From Paraburkholderia guartelaensis (GTDB lineage Bacteria; Pseudomonadota; Gammaproteobacteria; Burkholderiales; Burkholderiaceae), in assembly GCF_004353905.1 (NCBI RefSeq), contig NZ_SMOD01000002.1, forward strand, positions 186,001-250,000: a DNA stretch of 64,000 bases, written 5' to 3'. Below the pieces are notes generated by a model, which saw only the letters and a list, made by a program, of their open reading frames with translations, made no database searches and was not told the DNA's origin. The position numbers were made by a program, and so were the translations under genes. Shown one piece after another: positions 33,687 to 41,803 of this stretch. Each line of letters begins with the position of its first letter. Within the stretch, counting starts at the first letter, position 1.

Positions 33687-34323
33687 TGCGGGCCTGCAGG
33701 TCGAACGAACCGCCGAGCCCGACGCCCGCGCCCTGCTCGATGCCTGGCGCGCCCGCGGCGCGGACCAGCTCGACCCGGTGCGCTTTCACCTCATCGAGGC
33801 GCTCGAACGCCGCGCCGCTGCACACGCGGGCGAAGCGCGTCGGCTCATCGACGCGCGACTCGCACAACTACTTAAAGCCTTTTCAGACGACCTCGCGCGC
33901 GAGGCATCGAAAATTACGCACGGGCTCGAAGCAGATACGCAGAGAAGCGAACTGGGCCGCCTCGTCGATTCACTCGCGCGCGCGGAACCCGCGCAACCGG
34001 CGACGCGCGTGCGGCACGAGCCGGACCCGGAGCTGGTCGAATACTTCCGGCAAACGTGGTCGCGCGTGCGATCAGAAAAGCAGTTGCGGCAGTCGCTGGA
34101 CCAGGTGCCCAGAAACGCGGGGCCGCTCAATTCGAGCAGCCTCGTGCATCGCGCGCTCTCGCTGATGCGAGAAGTGTCGCCGGGCTATCTGCAGCAGTTT
34201 CTCGCCTATGCCGATGCGCTGTCGTGGCTCGAGCAGTTGAATGCGAGTGTGGGGGTGGCGGCGCCGGTGAAGGAGGCGCCGCGGGCTACGTCTGCGAAGA
34301 AAGGCTCGCGCAAGGGGCGTTAG
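33676..34323 (+). CDS. DUF2894 family protein, last gene of the MotA/ZorA-like unit
   Basis: A 215-residue soluble protein of the DUF2894 family. It opens with a helical block ARALLDAWRARGADQLDPVRFHLIEALERRA and ends with a conserved SSLVHRALSLMREVSPGYLQQFLAYADALSWLE and a basic tail (KKGSRKGR). No enzyme motif, signal peptide or membrane helix is visible. It overlaps the OmpA-domain gene by 11 bases and converges on the aroG gene five bases further on. It and the DUF3348 protein frame the stator pair; they may be the cytosolic effectors or regulators that the motor drives. Confidence 0.82.
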   Translation: MVNDAGLQVERTAEPDARALLDAWRARGADQLDPVRFHLIEALERRAAAHAGEARRLIDARLAQLLKAFSDDLAREASKITHGLEADTQRSELGRLVDSLARAEPAQPATRVRHEPDPELVEYFRQTWSRVRSEKQLRQSLDQVPRNAGPLNSSSLVHRALSLMREVSPGYLQQFLAYADALSWLEQLNASVGVAAPVKEAPRATSAKKGSRKGR

Positions 34324-34328
34324 CGCCC

Positions 34329-35486
34329 TCAGCCCGCCTTGCGGCGCTCGCGCACGGCCTGGGCCAGCCCGTCGAGCACGGGCGCCGTCTGCGCCCAGCT
34401 GATGCACGCGTCGGTGATCGACACGCCGCGCTTGAGCGGCACGCCCGGCTTCTGGTCCTGACGCCCCTCTTCGAGATGGCTCTCGATCATCACGCCGACA
34501 ATGCGCTTGTCGCCGCCCGCCAGCTGCTCGCCGATATCGCGCGCCACGTCGATCTGGCGCTGATGCGCCTTGTTCGAGTTCGCGTGCGAGCAGTCGATCA
34601 TGACCTGCTCGCGCAGCCCCGCCTTCGCCAGCGAAGCGCAGCACGCCGCCACGGAAGCCGCATCGTAATTCGGCCCGCTCTTGCCGCCGCGCAGGATCAC
34701 GTGGCAGTCGTCGTTGCCGCGCGTTTCGAAGATCGCGGCCATGCCCATCTTCGTCATGCCCATGAACGCATGGCTCGCGCGCGCCGCGACGATGGCGTCG
34801 GCGGCCACCTGCACGCCGCCGTCGGTGCCGTTCTTGAAGCCGATCGGGCATGAGAGGCCCGAGGCGAGCTGCCGGTGGCTCTGGCTTTCGGTCGTGCGCG
34901 CGCCGATCGCGCCCCACGCCACGAGGTCGGCAATAAACTGCGGGCTCAGCAGATCGAGGAATTCCGTGGCCGTGGGCAGGCCGAGCGCGTTGATGTCGAG
35001 CAGCAGCTGACGTGCGGCGCGCAGGCCCTCGTTGATGCGGAAGCTGCCGTCCAGACGCGGGTCGTTGATGTAGCCCTTCCAACCCACCGTGGTGCGCGGC
35101 TTCTCGAAGTACACGCGCATGACGATCAGCAGGTCGTCCTCGAGCGTATCGGCCTTCGCCTTGAGCAGCTTCGCGTATTCGATCGCCTGGTCGTGGTCGT
35201 GGATCGAGCACGGGCCCACCACCACCACGAGCCGGTCGTCGCGCTGCGCGAGCACTTCGGCGATCTCGCTGCGGCTCGTTTCGACGAGCGTTTGCGTCTC
35301 CTGCGGCACCGGCAGTTCGTCGAGCAGCAGCGCGGGCGAGATGAGCGGACGCACCGCGCCGATGCGCGTGTCGTCGATGCGGGTCGTGTCCTGGGTGGCG
35401 TCGGCCACGCCGACTTCCTGGTCGTGCTGCGGATTGTCGATACGGCTCAAGATGTTCTCCAACTGCGCTTTTGACGCGCGCATCAT
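34329..35486 (-). CDS. aroG: 3-deoxy-7-phosphoheptulonate (DAHP) synthase, class I (AroG type)
   Basis: A 385-residue enzyme condensing phosphoenolpyruvate and erythrose 4-phosphate, the first step of the shikimate pathway. The class I signatures are clear: VVVVGPCSIHD, RVYFEKPRTTVGWKGYINDP, SCPIGFKNGTDG, the metal-binding Cys/His of GPCSIHD and MIDCSHANSNK, and LEEGRQ near the end. Length and the N-terminal allosteric-type extension match AroG/AroF/AroH proteins. Two consecutive ATG codons start the gene; no strong ribosome site is visible. Which aromatic amino acid inhibits it cannot be told. Confidence 0.93.
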   Translation of the reverse strand: MMRASKAQLENILSRIDNPQHDQEVGVADATQDTTRIDDTRIGAVRPLISPALLLDELPVPQETQTLVETSRSEIAEVLAQRDDRLVVVVGPCSIHDHDQAIEYAKLLKAKADTLEDDLLIVMRVYFEKPRTTVGWKGYINDPRLDGSFRINEGLRAARQLLLDINALGLPTATEFLDLLSPQFIADLVAWGAIGARTTESQSHRQLASGLSCPIGFKNGTDGGVQVAADAIVAARASHAFMGMTKMGMAAIFETRGNDDCHVILRGGKSGPNYDAASVAACCASLAKAGLREQVMIDCSHANSNKAHQRQIDVARDIGEQLAGGDKRIVGVMIESHLEEGRQDQKPGVPLKRGVSITDACISWAQTAPVLDGLAQAVRERRKAG

Positions 35487-35572
35487 GCATGTGTGGGGGA
35501 TGAATGCGCGATTATCGCATCCGGCGCGCCGTCGGTATCCCGAAACAGCATCGCGAGACGTCATCCTGAAAC

Positions 35573-35600
35573 GCAACGAGGCGGCCCGAAGACCGCCTCG
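35573..35600 (-). terminator. UUCG-loop terminator of the sterol desaturase-like gene
   Basis: On the minus strand CGAGGCGGTC-TTCG-GGCCGCCTCG forms a ten-pair stem (one G-U pair) with a TTCG tetraloop, followed by TTGCGTTTC. It sits 31 bases past the stop codon at 35631. Confidence 0.6.
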
Positions 35601-35630
35601 CACGAGGAACCGCAACGAACGACGCGAAGA

Positions 35631-36638
35631 TTAGCGCGCCGCGCCGCCCATCGGATACCCCTTGCCCGCAAGGCGCCGCGCGATGCGCACGAGCGCAAGC
35701 CATTGCTGCGCGAACAGGCCTTCGCCATAGTCCGCGCCCCGGCCGTGCGGCACGGGCAGCTGATCGCGAATGCCGGTCGGCTCATGCTCCTTGTTCCACG
35801 ACGCCGTGCGGAACATCACGTCCCACCATGGAAACAGCACGCCGAAGTTGCAGCCGTAGCGCGTGCCTTCGTGGCCATAGCCGATTGCATGATGGCGGCG
35901 ATGAAACGCCGGGCTCACCACGATGCGCTCGAGCAGCCAGCCAAAGTCGAGCCGCGCGTTCACGTGCTGCACGCTTTGCATGAAGTTGCTCACGGCCACG
36001 AGCACGACGAACTGCGAGGGCGGCACGCCGATAAAGAGCGAGATACCCGCAAAGAACGCGGCCTGAATGATGTCGTCGATGAAATGGTTGCGATCGTCGC
36101 ACCACAGCGACATCTGCTGCTGGCTGTGATGCACGGCGTGCAGTTCCCACCACACGCCGAAGCGATGCTGCCAGCGGTGATACCAGTAGCCCGCGAAGTC
36201 GAGCACGACGAGATAGATCAGGAACGACACGATCGGCTTGTCGGTCACGCCGGGCCAGAGGCTGTCCACGTCGATGTTCGGCACGCTGTAGATCGCCATC
36301 AGGCTCTGCCAGTGATTGAACAATGGCGTGAGCAGAAAGAAGAACGCGATATTCAGAATGCCGAGTTTCGCAATCCACGTGTACCAGACGTCGGCGCGCA
36401 GCGCGCGGCGATTGCCCCAGTCCTCAGCGGGCCGCAGCGCTTCGAGCGGGCGCAGCAACACATACGAGGCACAGATCTGAAGCACGCCGACGATCACCCA
36501 GTAGAGCGCGTCATAGGTGTCCTCGTCGTAGCCCATCAGGCCGACCTTGTAGAAGATCGGCTGCACCACGTCCACGTAGACGAGCGTCTGCAGCCACGAA
36601 ACGAGGTTGTCGGCCTGCGAAATCAGCGTATCGAGCAT
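35631..36638 (-). CDS. Sterol desaturase/fatty acid hydroxylase family di-iron membrane protein
   Basis: A 335-residue inner-membrane oxygenase. The eight-histidine di-iron ligand set is visible as HRWQH, HAVHHS and HRRHH, embedded between hydrophobic segments (ALYWVIVGVLQICASYVLL, LNIAFFFLLTPLF, PIVSFLIYLVVLDFAGYW). Bacterial members hydroxylate lipids, hopanoid-like compounds or carotenoids; the actual substrate here is unknown. It lies 13 bases upstream of a beta-propeller gene on the same strand in the opposite order (that gene precedes it in neither direction closely enough to judge), so an operon with the YncE-like gene at 36652 is possible since both read leftward. Confidence 0.87.
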   Translation of the reverse strand: MLDTLISQADNLVSWLQTLVYVDVVQPIFYKVGLMGYDEDTYDALYWVIVGVLQICASYVLLRPLEALRPAEDWGNRRALRADVWYTWIAKLGILNIAFFFLLTPLFNHWQSLMAIYSVPNIDVDSLWPGVTDKPIVSFLIYLVVLDFAGYWYHRWQHRFGVWWELHAVHHSQQQMSLWCDDRNHFIDDIIQAAFFAGISLFIGVPPSQFVVLVAVSNFMQSVQHVNARLDFGWLLERIVVSPAFHRRHHAIGYGHEGTRYGCNFGVLFPWWDVMFRTASWNKEHEPTGIRDQLPVPHGRGADYGEGLFAQQWLALVRIARRLAGKGYPMGGAAR

Positions 36639-36651
36639 CGAGATTCCTCAA

Positions 36652-37638
36652 TCAATCCGGGTTCGGCGCGTACACGGGCGCGCTGTTCGCGAAGTAGATA
36701 CCGTGCGGCGAGCGGCCCACCGCGATCGTATCGATCAGTTTGCGCGTATTCAGGTCGATGATGCCGACGTGCTTCGCGAAACGGAACGTCACCCAAAGGT
36801 AACGCTTGTCAGCCGAAAGCTCCATGTCGTCGGGACCGGGGCGCAGGCCCGTGATGTCGGCGACTTTCGTGAGCGTGGTGTAGTCGAGAATGCTGATCGT
36901 GCTCTCCACGCGATTCGACACGGCGATATGTTTGCCATCGTCCAGATTGCGGAAGTTATGCGCGCCGCGGCCGGTCTGGATCTTTTTCACGACCGTGCGG
37001 TTGTGCCAGTCCACCACGGCCACGTTGTCCTCACCCGTCATGCCGACGAGCAGGTACTTGTCGCCCGGGGTCATCCACAGGCCCGCAGGCGTGTTGCCCA
37101 CGTGCAGCTTCCAGAGCACCGTTTGCGTCGGCAGATCGATCGCGGCCACTTCGCCCGTGTCCTGCAGCGTGACGAACGCCGTTTTGTTGTCGGAGGCGAA
37201 CGTGATGTGGCTCGGCGTTTTCGCGAGCGGAATGCGCTTGGCGATCGTGAGGTTCTTGCCGTCGTAGTGATAGACGTCCACACGGTCGAGTCGCAGGCCC
37301 GCGGTCACGAACCATTTATGGTCGGGCGAAAAGCCGAGCTGGTACGGATCTTCGATCCCTTCCAGGCGGCTCTGCACCTGCCCCGTATGCGGGTCGAGGA
37401 ACAGCAGGTCGTTCGACACCGAATCGGCGACGATGAGCGACTTGCCGTCGGGCGTGATCATCAGGTGGTGCGGTTCCTTGCCCGTGGGCTCGGTGCCGAC
37501 CACGGTGCGGCTTGCCTGGTCGATGAGCGAGAGCTTCGCTTCGCCCGAGTCGAGCACGATGACCTTGTCGTCGGCGTGGGCGAGTGCGCCCCATGCGAGG
37601 CCGCCCATCAGCAGCGCAGTCGCGAACGGTTTTTTCAT
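36652..37638 (-). CDS. Exported YncE/YVTN-family beta-propeller protein
   Basis: A 328-residue periplasmic protein with signal peptide MKKPFATALLMGGLAWGALAHA (in two parts: positive end KK, then hydrophobic core, cleavage after AHA). The mature part is a seven-bladed propeller of YVTN-type repeats, e.g. HHLMITPDGKSLIVADSVSN, THIAVSNRVESTISI-like and RSPHGIYFA. Such proteins often carry accessory roles in quinoprotein or metal systems, but the exact job is unknown. It is immediately upstream of the sterol desaturase-like gene (13-base gap) on the same strand, so the two are likely co-transcribed. Confidence 0.85.
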   Translation of the reverse strand: MKKPFATALLMGGLAWGALAHADDKVIVLDSGEAKLSLIDQASRTVVGTEPTGKEPHHLMITPDGKSLIVADSVSNDLLFLDPHTGQVQSRLEGIEDPYQLGFSPDHKWFVTAGLRLDRVDVYHYDGKNLTIAKRIPLAKTPSHITFASDNKTAFVTLQDTGEVAAIDLPTQTVLWKLHVGNTPAGLWMTPGDKYLLVGMTGEDNVAVVDWHNRTVVKKIQTGRGAHNFRNLDDGKHIAVSNRVESTISILDYTTLTKVADITGLRPGPDDMELSADKRYLWVTFRFAKHVGIIDLNTRKLIDTIAVGRSPHGIYFANSAPVYAPNPD

Positions 37639-37875
37639 ACGGACCGGTGTAAACGAAAAGATCGGGAATTCAGGCATTTCGTAAGGGAAAGAGAGCAGCG
37701 AAGGCGCGCCGCGCCGGTTTGTGCTGAGATATCGCCAAGGCAGGCGCGCGGATTGCCTGCTTAACGCGTGAGGGCCCGATTCCGATGACGCACTTTCAAC
37801 GTATTCACACATGCTCGATGCGTGCCACAGGGCGATGGGCTGCGCCATCAGACCCCGGCGCGCGTGAGAAGTTGC

Positions 37876-39201
37876 ATGGATCATCGCGCCCGCGATGACG
37901 AGGTGCAGCGCGCCCCCGACGGCCTCACCCGCAACACGGCCGCCGCGGTGCGCGAAGCGCTCGAAGGACGCCGCCGCGGCGTCGCCCTTCTGCTGCCGCT
38001 CGCTGGTCCGGCCGTGGTCATCTCGGTGGCCTATATCGACCCCGGCAATATCGCGACCAACATCCAGGCCGGCGCGCGCTACGGCTACGCGCTGCTCTGG
38101 GTCGTGCTGCTCGCCAACGTGATCGCCATGCTGTTTCAGGGGCTCTCCGCGAAGCTCGGCATCGCCACGGGGCGCAATCTCGCCGAACTGTGCCGTGACA
38201 GCCTGCCCACGCCGCTCGTGTGGCTCATGTGGGGCGTGAGCGAAATCGCGGCCATGGCCACCGATCTCGCCGAATTCCTCGGCGGCGCGATCGGCCTTGC
38301 GCTGCTCTTTCATCTGCCGCTGATCGCGGGCATGGCAGTGACGGCCGTCGTGACCTATGCGCTGCTGTTTCTCGAGCGCGCGGGCTTCCGGCCGCTCGAA
38401 CTGCTGATCGGCGCGCTCGTGGGCGTGATCGGCATTTGCTATGTACTGGAGCTTTTCATTACGCCGATCGAGTGGCAAAGCCTGCTGCGCCACCTCGCCA
38501 CGCCACGCCTGCCCGACGCGCAAGCCGTGACGATCGCGGTAGGCATCATCGGCGCAACGGTCATGCCGCACGCGCTCTTTCTGCATTCGGGGCTCACCCA
38601 GGCGCGTGTGCTCGCACGCAACGACGCCGAGCGCAAACGCCTCGTGAAGTTTTCTAACGTCGAGGTCGTGGTCGCGCTTTCGGTGGCCGGGCTCATCAAC
38701 ATGGCGATGGTGGTGATGGCCTCCGGCGCGTTCCACCAGGGCTACGCGGATGTCGCCGAAATCGAGACCGCCTACCGCACGCTTGCGCCGCTGCTGGGTG
38801 CGGCGGCCGCCAGCATCTTCCTCATCTCGCTGATCGCCTCGGGCATTTCGAGTTCGGTGGTCGGCACCCTCGCGGGGCAGATGATCATGCAAGGCTTCGT
38901 GAACTTTCGTATTCCGCTGTGGCTGCGCCGCGCGGTGACGATGGTGCCGAGCTTTGTCGTGGTGGCGCTGGGCGTGAACGCCACCGACGCGCTCGTCATG
39001 AGTCAGGTCGTGTTGAGCCTCGCCCTGCCTTTCCCGATGGCCGCGCTCGTGTGGTTCACGTGTCGCGGCGACGTGATGGGGCCTCATCGTAACCGCGCGC
39101 TCACGGCTGCGGCAGCCGTCGCGGGCGCGGCCGCGGTACTCTCGCTCAATATCGTGCTGGTGCTCACGACCATCGGCGTGGCGGTGCCGGGGCTCGGGTG
39201 A
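37876..39201 (+). CDS. mntH: Nramp family divalent metal (Mn2+/Fe2+) transporter
   Basis: A 441-residue inner-membrane proton-coupled metal importer. Both ion-binding signatures are present: DPGN in helix 1 (AYIDPGNIATNIQAGARYGY) and MPH in helix 6 (GATVMPHALFLHS). Eleven predicted helices fit the LeuT-like fold. An N-terminal cytosolic extension of ~38 residues contains DHRARDDEVQRAPDG. The start with GAGAAG upstream is preferred; an in-frame start 54 bases earlier exists. The gene stands alone, and no Fur or MntR box was recognised by eye in the upstream ~230 bases. Confidence 0.9.
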   Translation: MDHRARDDEVQRAPDGLTRNTAAAVREALEGRRRGVALLLPLAGPAVVISVAYIDPGNIATNIQAGARYGYALLWVVLLANVIAMLFQGLSAKLGIATGRNLAELCRDSLPTPLVWLMWGVSEIAAMATDLAEFLGGAIGLALLFHLPLIAGMAVTAVVTYALLFLERAGFRPLELLIGALVGVIGICYVLELFITPIEWQSLLRHLATPRLPDAQAVTIAVGIIGATVMPHALFLHSGLTQARVLARNDAERKRLVKFSNVEVVVALSVAGLINMAMVVMASGAFHQGYADVAEIETAYRTLAPLLGAAAASIFLISLIASGISSSVVGTLAGQMIMQGFVNFRIPLWLRRAVTMVPSFVVVALGVNATDALVMSQVVLSLALPFPMAALVWFTCRGDVMGPHRNRALTAAAAVAGAAAVLSLNIVLVLTTIGVAVPGLG

Positions 39202-39258
39202 GGATCGGCTCGATGCCATACGATGAATGCATGAACGGCCGGTCGGTTTATCGACGAC

Positions 39259-39278
39259 AGGCGTCTCGCGCGACGCCT
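39259..39278. repeat. Short inverted repeat after mntH
   Basis: AGGCGTC-TCGCGC-GACGCCT, perfect seven-base arms, 57 bases after the mntH stop. It lacks a T run, so it is at most a weak terminator or RNA-stabilising hairpin. Confidence 0.35.
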
Positions 39279-39429
39279 CGTTCGCGCCATGCGTGCAAAC
39301 TCGCGCGAAACCATGCACCATTAGCGTTTTCGCCGCGCCCCGCTCTTGCGCCGGGTGCGGGTTCTGCAACCGCGCGCTAGCGGTCGTGCTCAACAACGTT
39401 GCCCGAGCGCGCGTCACCTCCGACCTGCC

Positions 39430-40905
39430 ATGACGAATCAGCCTGCCCAAGCCTTGCCCGAACAGCCCGTCGACATGATCATTTTCGGCGGCGGAGGCGA
39501 CCTGGCCGCGCGCAAACTGCTGCCCGCGCTCTACATGGCGCACCTGCACGGCAACCTGCCGCCGGAAACGCGCATCATCGCCGTGGGCCGCAAGAACTGG
39601 ACGATCGACGACTATCGCAAGTTCATGGAAGAGCAATCGCGTCCGTTCATCGACGCGAAAGCGTTCGACGCGCAAGCGTGGGACCGCTATCTGAACCTGT
39701 TCCAGTACGTGATCATCGACGTGAACGATCCCGGCAACTACGCGAACCTGAAGGCGGCGTCGCGCGAGCATGCCCTGCGCGTGTTCTATCTCTCGACTTC
39801 GCCGGAACTGTTCACGACGATCTGCGACAACCTCACGGCGGGTGGTCTGATCGACGGCAGCTCGCGCGTGGTGCTCGAAAAGCCGCTCGGCCACGATCTC
39901 GCCTCGGCGAAGGAGATCAACGAGTCGGTGGGCCGGCATTTCTCCGAATCGCAGATCTACCGGATCGACCACTATCTGGGCAAGGAAACGGTGCAGAACC
40001 TGATGGTGCTGCGCTTCGGCAACCCGATCTTCGGGCCGCTGTGGCAGGCGCCGTATATCCGCAGCGTGCAGATCACGGTGGCGGAAACGGTGGGCGTGGG
40101 CAGCCGCGCGGGCTTCTACGATCACACGGGCGCGCTGCGCGACATGGTGCAGAACCACCTGCTGCAACTGCTGTGCATCGTGGCGATGGAGCCGCCCGTC
40201 TCGCTCGACCCGGACGCCGTGCGCGACGAAAAGCTCAAGGTGCTGCGCTCGCTGCGCCCCATGTCGCTCGCCGATATCGCACGCGACACCGTGCGCGGCC
40301 AGTACGCGGCGGGCGCCGTGGACGGCCAGCCGGTGAAGGGTTATCTGCAGGAAGACAACGTGCCGGCCGACAGCAAGGCGGAAACGTTCGTCGCACTGCG
40401 CGCGCACATCAACAACTGGCGCTGGGCCAACGTGCCGTTCTTCCTGCGCACGGGCAAGCGCATGCAGAAGCGCCAGTCGGAAATCGTGATCGAATTCGCG
40501 GACCTGCCGTTCTCGATCTTCCCGAGCGGCCCGCGCAATTACGGCAACCGTCTCGTGATCCAGCTTCAGCCGGAAGAGTCGATCCAGCTGCAGATGCTCG
40601 CGAAGGAGCCGGGCAGCGGCATGAACATGCTGCCCGTGAGCCTGAATCTCGACCTGCAGCAGGCCATTCCCGAGCGCCGCGCGGAAGCCTACGAGCGCTT
40701 GCTGATCGACGTGATTCGCGGCCGCCTCACGCACTTCATGCGCCGCGACGAACTGGAAGCCGCATGGACGTGGGTCGAGCCGATTCTCGACGGCTGGAAG
40801 GAACTGAACGACCGCCCGCGCACTTACACGGCGGGCACGTTCGGGCCGGCGGCATCGTCGGCGCTGCTCGCGCGCGAAAGCATGTCGTGGGCCGAAGAGA
40901 TGTAA
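39430..40905 (+). CDS. zwf: Glucose-6-phosphate 1-dehydrogenase
   Basis: A 491-residue cytosolic enzyme oxidising glucose 6-phosphate to 6-phosphogluconolactone with NADP+, feeding the Entner-Doudoroff and pentose phosphate pathways. It has the nucleotide-binding GGGGDLAARKLLPALY (first Gly/Ser position is Gly), the active-site signature RIDHYLGKETVQN with catalytic His, and VLEKPLGHDL. The length is standard. The start ATG follows CGACCTGCC, a weak site. No hex or edd genes are adjacent, and the gene is followed by a likely hairpin terminator. Confidence 0.94.
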   Translation: MTNQPAQALPEQPVDMIIFGGGGDLAARKLLPALYMAHLHGNLPPETRIIAVGRKNWTIDDYRKFMEEQSRPFIDAKAFDAQAWDRYLNLFQYVIIDVNDPGNYANLKAASREHALRVFYLSTSPELFTTICDNLTAGGLIDGSSRVVLEKPLGHDLASAKEINESVGRHFSESQIYRIDHYLGKETVQNLMVLRFGNPIFGPLWQAPYIRSVQITVAETVGVGSRAGFYDHTGALRDMVQNHLLQLLCIVAMEPPVSLDPDAVRDEKLKVLRSLRPMSLADIARDTVRGQYAAGAVDGQPVKGYLQEDNVPADSKAETFVALRAHINNWRWANVPFFLRTGKRMQKRQSEIVIEFADLPFSIFPSGPRNYGNRLVIQLQPEESIQLQMLAKEPGSGMNMLPVSLNLDLQQAIPERRAEAYERLLIDVIRGRLTHFMRRDELEAAWTWVEPILDGWKELNDRPRTYTAGTFGPAASSALLARESMSWAEEM

Positions 40906-40916
40906 TGTGAAGGACC

Positions 40917-40957
40917 GCGAGCGCCGCGCTTCATGCGGGGCGCTCGCAGCATGCTTT
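40917..40957 (+). terminator. Probable zwf terminator
   Basis: GCGAGCGCC (40917-40925) pairs with GGCGCTCGC (40939-40947), followed by AGCATGCTTTT. The T run is short, so confidence is moderate. It also lies just beyond the 3' end of the small minus-strand gene at 40963. Confidence 0.45.
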
Positions 40958-40962
40958 TGGCT

Positions 40963-41112
40963 TTACTGGTCGCCCGAATCCGGACGAAAGAGATCGAAGC
41001 CGGCGAACACGATCACGCCGCTGAGCGCAATCAACGGCACCGAATGGCGCCCGAAAAAAAGAACCGCGGCCGCAAGCCAGGTTGAAATACAGAAAGCGCC
41101 GATGCGCCGCAT
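40963..41112 (-). CDS. Small hydrophobic membrane protein, 49 residues
   Basis: A 49-residue frame, MRRIGAFCISTWLAAAVLFF then GRHSVPLIALSGVIVFAGFD and LFRPDSGDQ, with two hydrophobic segments (residues ~5-20 and ~27-40) and a charged tail. AGGGAG lies seven bases upstream of the ATG, and the codon usage is typical of the genome. It sits between zwf and the MarR gene. The likely product is an inner-membrane miniprotein of unknown role. Confidence 0.6.
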   Translation of the reverse strand: MRRIGAFCISTWLAAAVLFFGRHSVPLIALSGVIVFAGFDLFRPDSGDQ

Positions 41113-41189
41113 GATGCCACTCCCTACTCGTTAATGCCCTTCTGAAGCGTTGCTGCGCATAACGCGTGCCGCGCGATTTCAGCCCAACA

Positions 41190-41606
41190 TCAGCCCAGCG
41201 TCGCGCGCGCCGTGCGCAGACGCGACACCGTATCCACGAACGCCTCGCCGCCGAGCGTGCGCTTCAGGCGGCTCGCGACCGTCGCGCTCGCCGCATTGAG
41301 CGCCTCGCGGATCGCGATGGCCTGCGCCGTGGGCACGATCGCCACTTCGCGGCCGTCGCCATCCGTACGCTGGCGCTCGACGTAGCCGCGCGCCTCCAGG
41401 CCGTCGAGCACGCGCGTGGCCGTGGGGCGCGCGATGGAGAGCAGATCGGCCAGTTCGCGCTGAGGCAAACCGGGACGCTCCAGCACGGCGCGCAGCATGA
41501 AACCCTGCGGCGGCGTGAGTTCGAAGCACTCGAAGGCTTGCGCCCATTCGCGCTCGAGGCGCCGCGCGAGCGCCGTGGTGTTGAAGTAAAGGCAATGATC
41601 GAACAT
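41190..41606 (-). CDS. MarR family transcriptional regulator
   Basis: A 138-residue dimeric winged-helix regulator. The DNA-binding region reads LTPPQGFMLRAVLERPGLPQ, then RELADLLSIARPTATRVLDGLEARGYVERQ with the wing RTDGDGRE. It is divergent from the zinc alcohol dehydrogenase gene at 41804 and probably represses it. A small dyad ATAG-TTAG-CTAT at 41625-41636, just upstream of this gene, could be part of the operator. The ATG at 41606 (MFDHCLYF) is used; an upstream TTG is rejected for lack of a ribosome site. Confidence 0.85.
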   Translation of the reverse strand: MFDHCLYFNTTALARRLEREWAQAFECFELTPPQGFMLRAVLERPGLPQRELADLLSIARPTATRVLDGLEARGYVERQRTDGDGREVAIVPTAQAIAIREALNAASATVASRLKRTLGGEAFVDTVSRLRTARATLG

Positions 41607-41624
41607 GGCCACAGAATACCCCAA

Positions 41625-41636
41625 TATAGTTAGCTA
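41625..41636. promoter_or_regulatory. Possible MarR operator half-dyad
   Basis: ATAG-TTAG-CTAT lies in an AT-rich patch (AATATAGTTAGCTATGCAAC) directly upstream of the MarR start, in the MarR/ADH divergent spacer. It has the size and base content of MarR-type sites, but arms are only four bases. Confidence 0.3.
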
Positions 41637-41803
41637 TGCAACGATCTACGCCGAAAGCGCATGTCTGCCCGCTGACAAATCAAGCGCGCAGCAGCACAAA
41701 ATAGAACGACCGGACGAATTTGGATCGCATCGGCTATGATGCAAAGACGCCGCAATCGTCTGGCCGGGCATGGCCGCCGTACACAACACTCACGGAGACA
41801 TCG

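Noticed and set aside
29169..34323. Calling the four-gene unit a Zorya defence system
   Set aside because: ZorA/ZorB-like features are present, but ZorC, ZorD or ZorE are absent and the flanking genes carry no nuclease or helicase motif. Kept as a ZorAB-like machine of unknown role.
36652..40734. A very long minus-strand open frame (over 1,300 codons) running from the beta-propeller gene across mntH and zwf
   Set aside because: Only the last 328 codons are a real protein. The rest is antisense to strongly supported genes and has the low-complexity Arg/His/Ala composition typical of GC-rich antisense frames.
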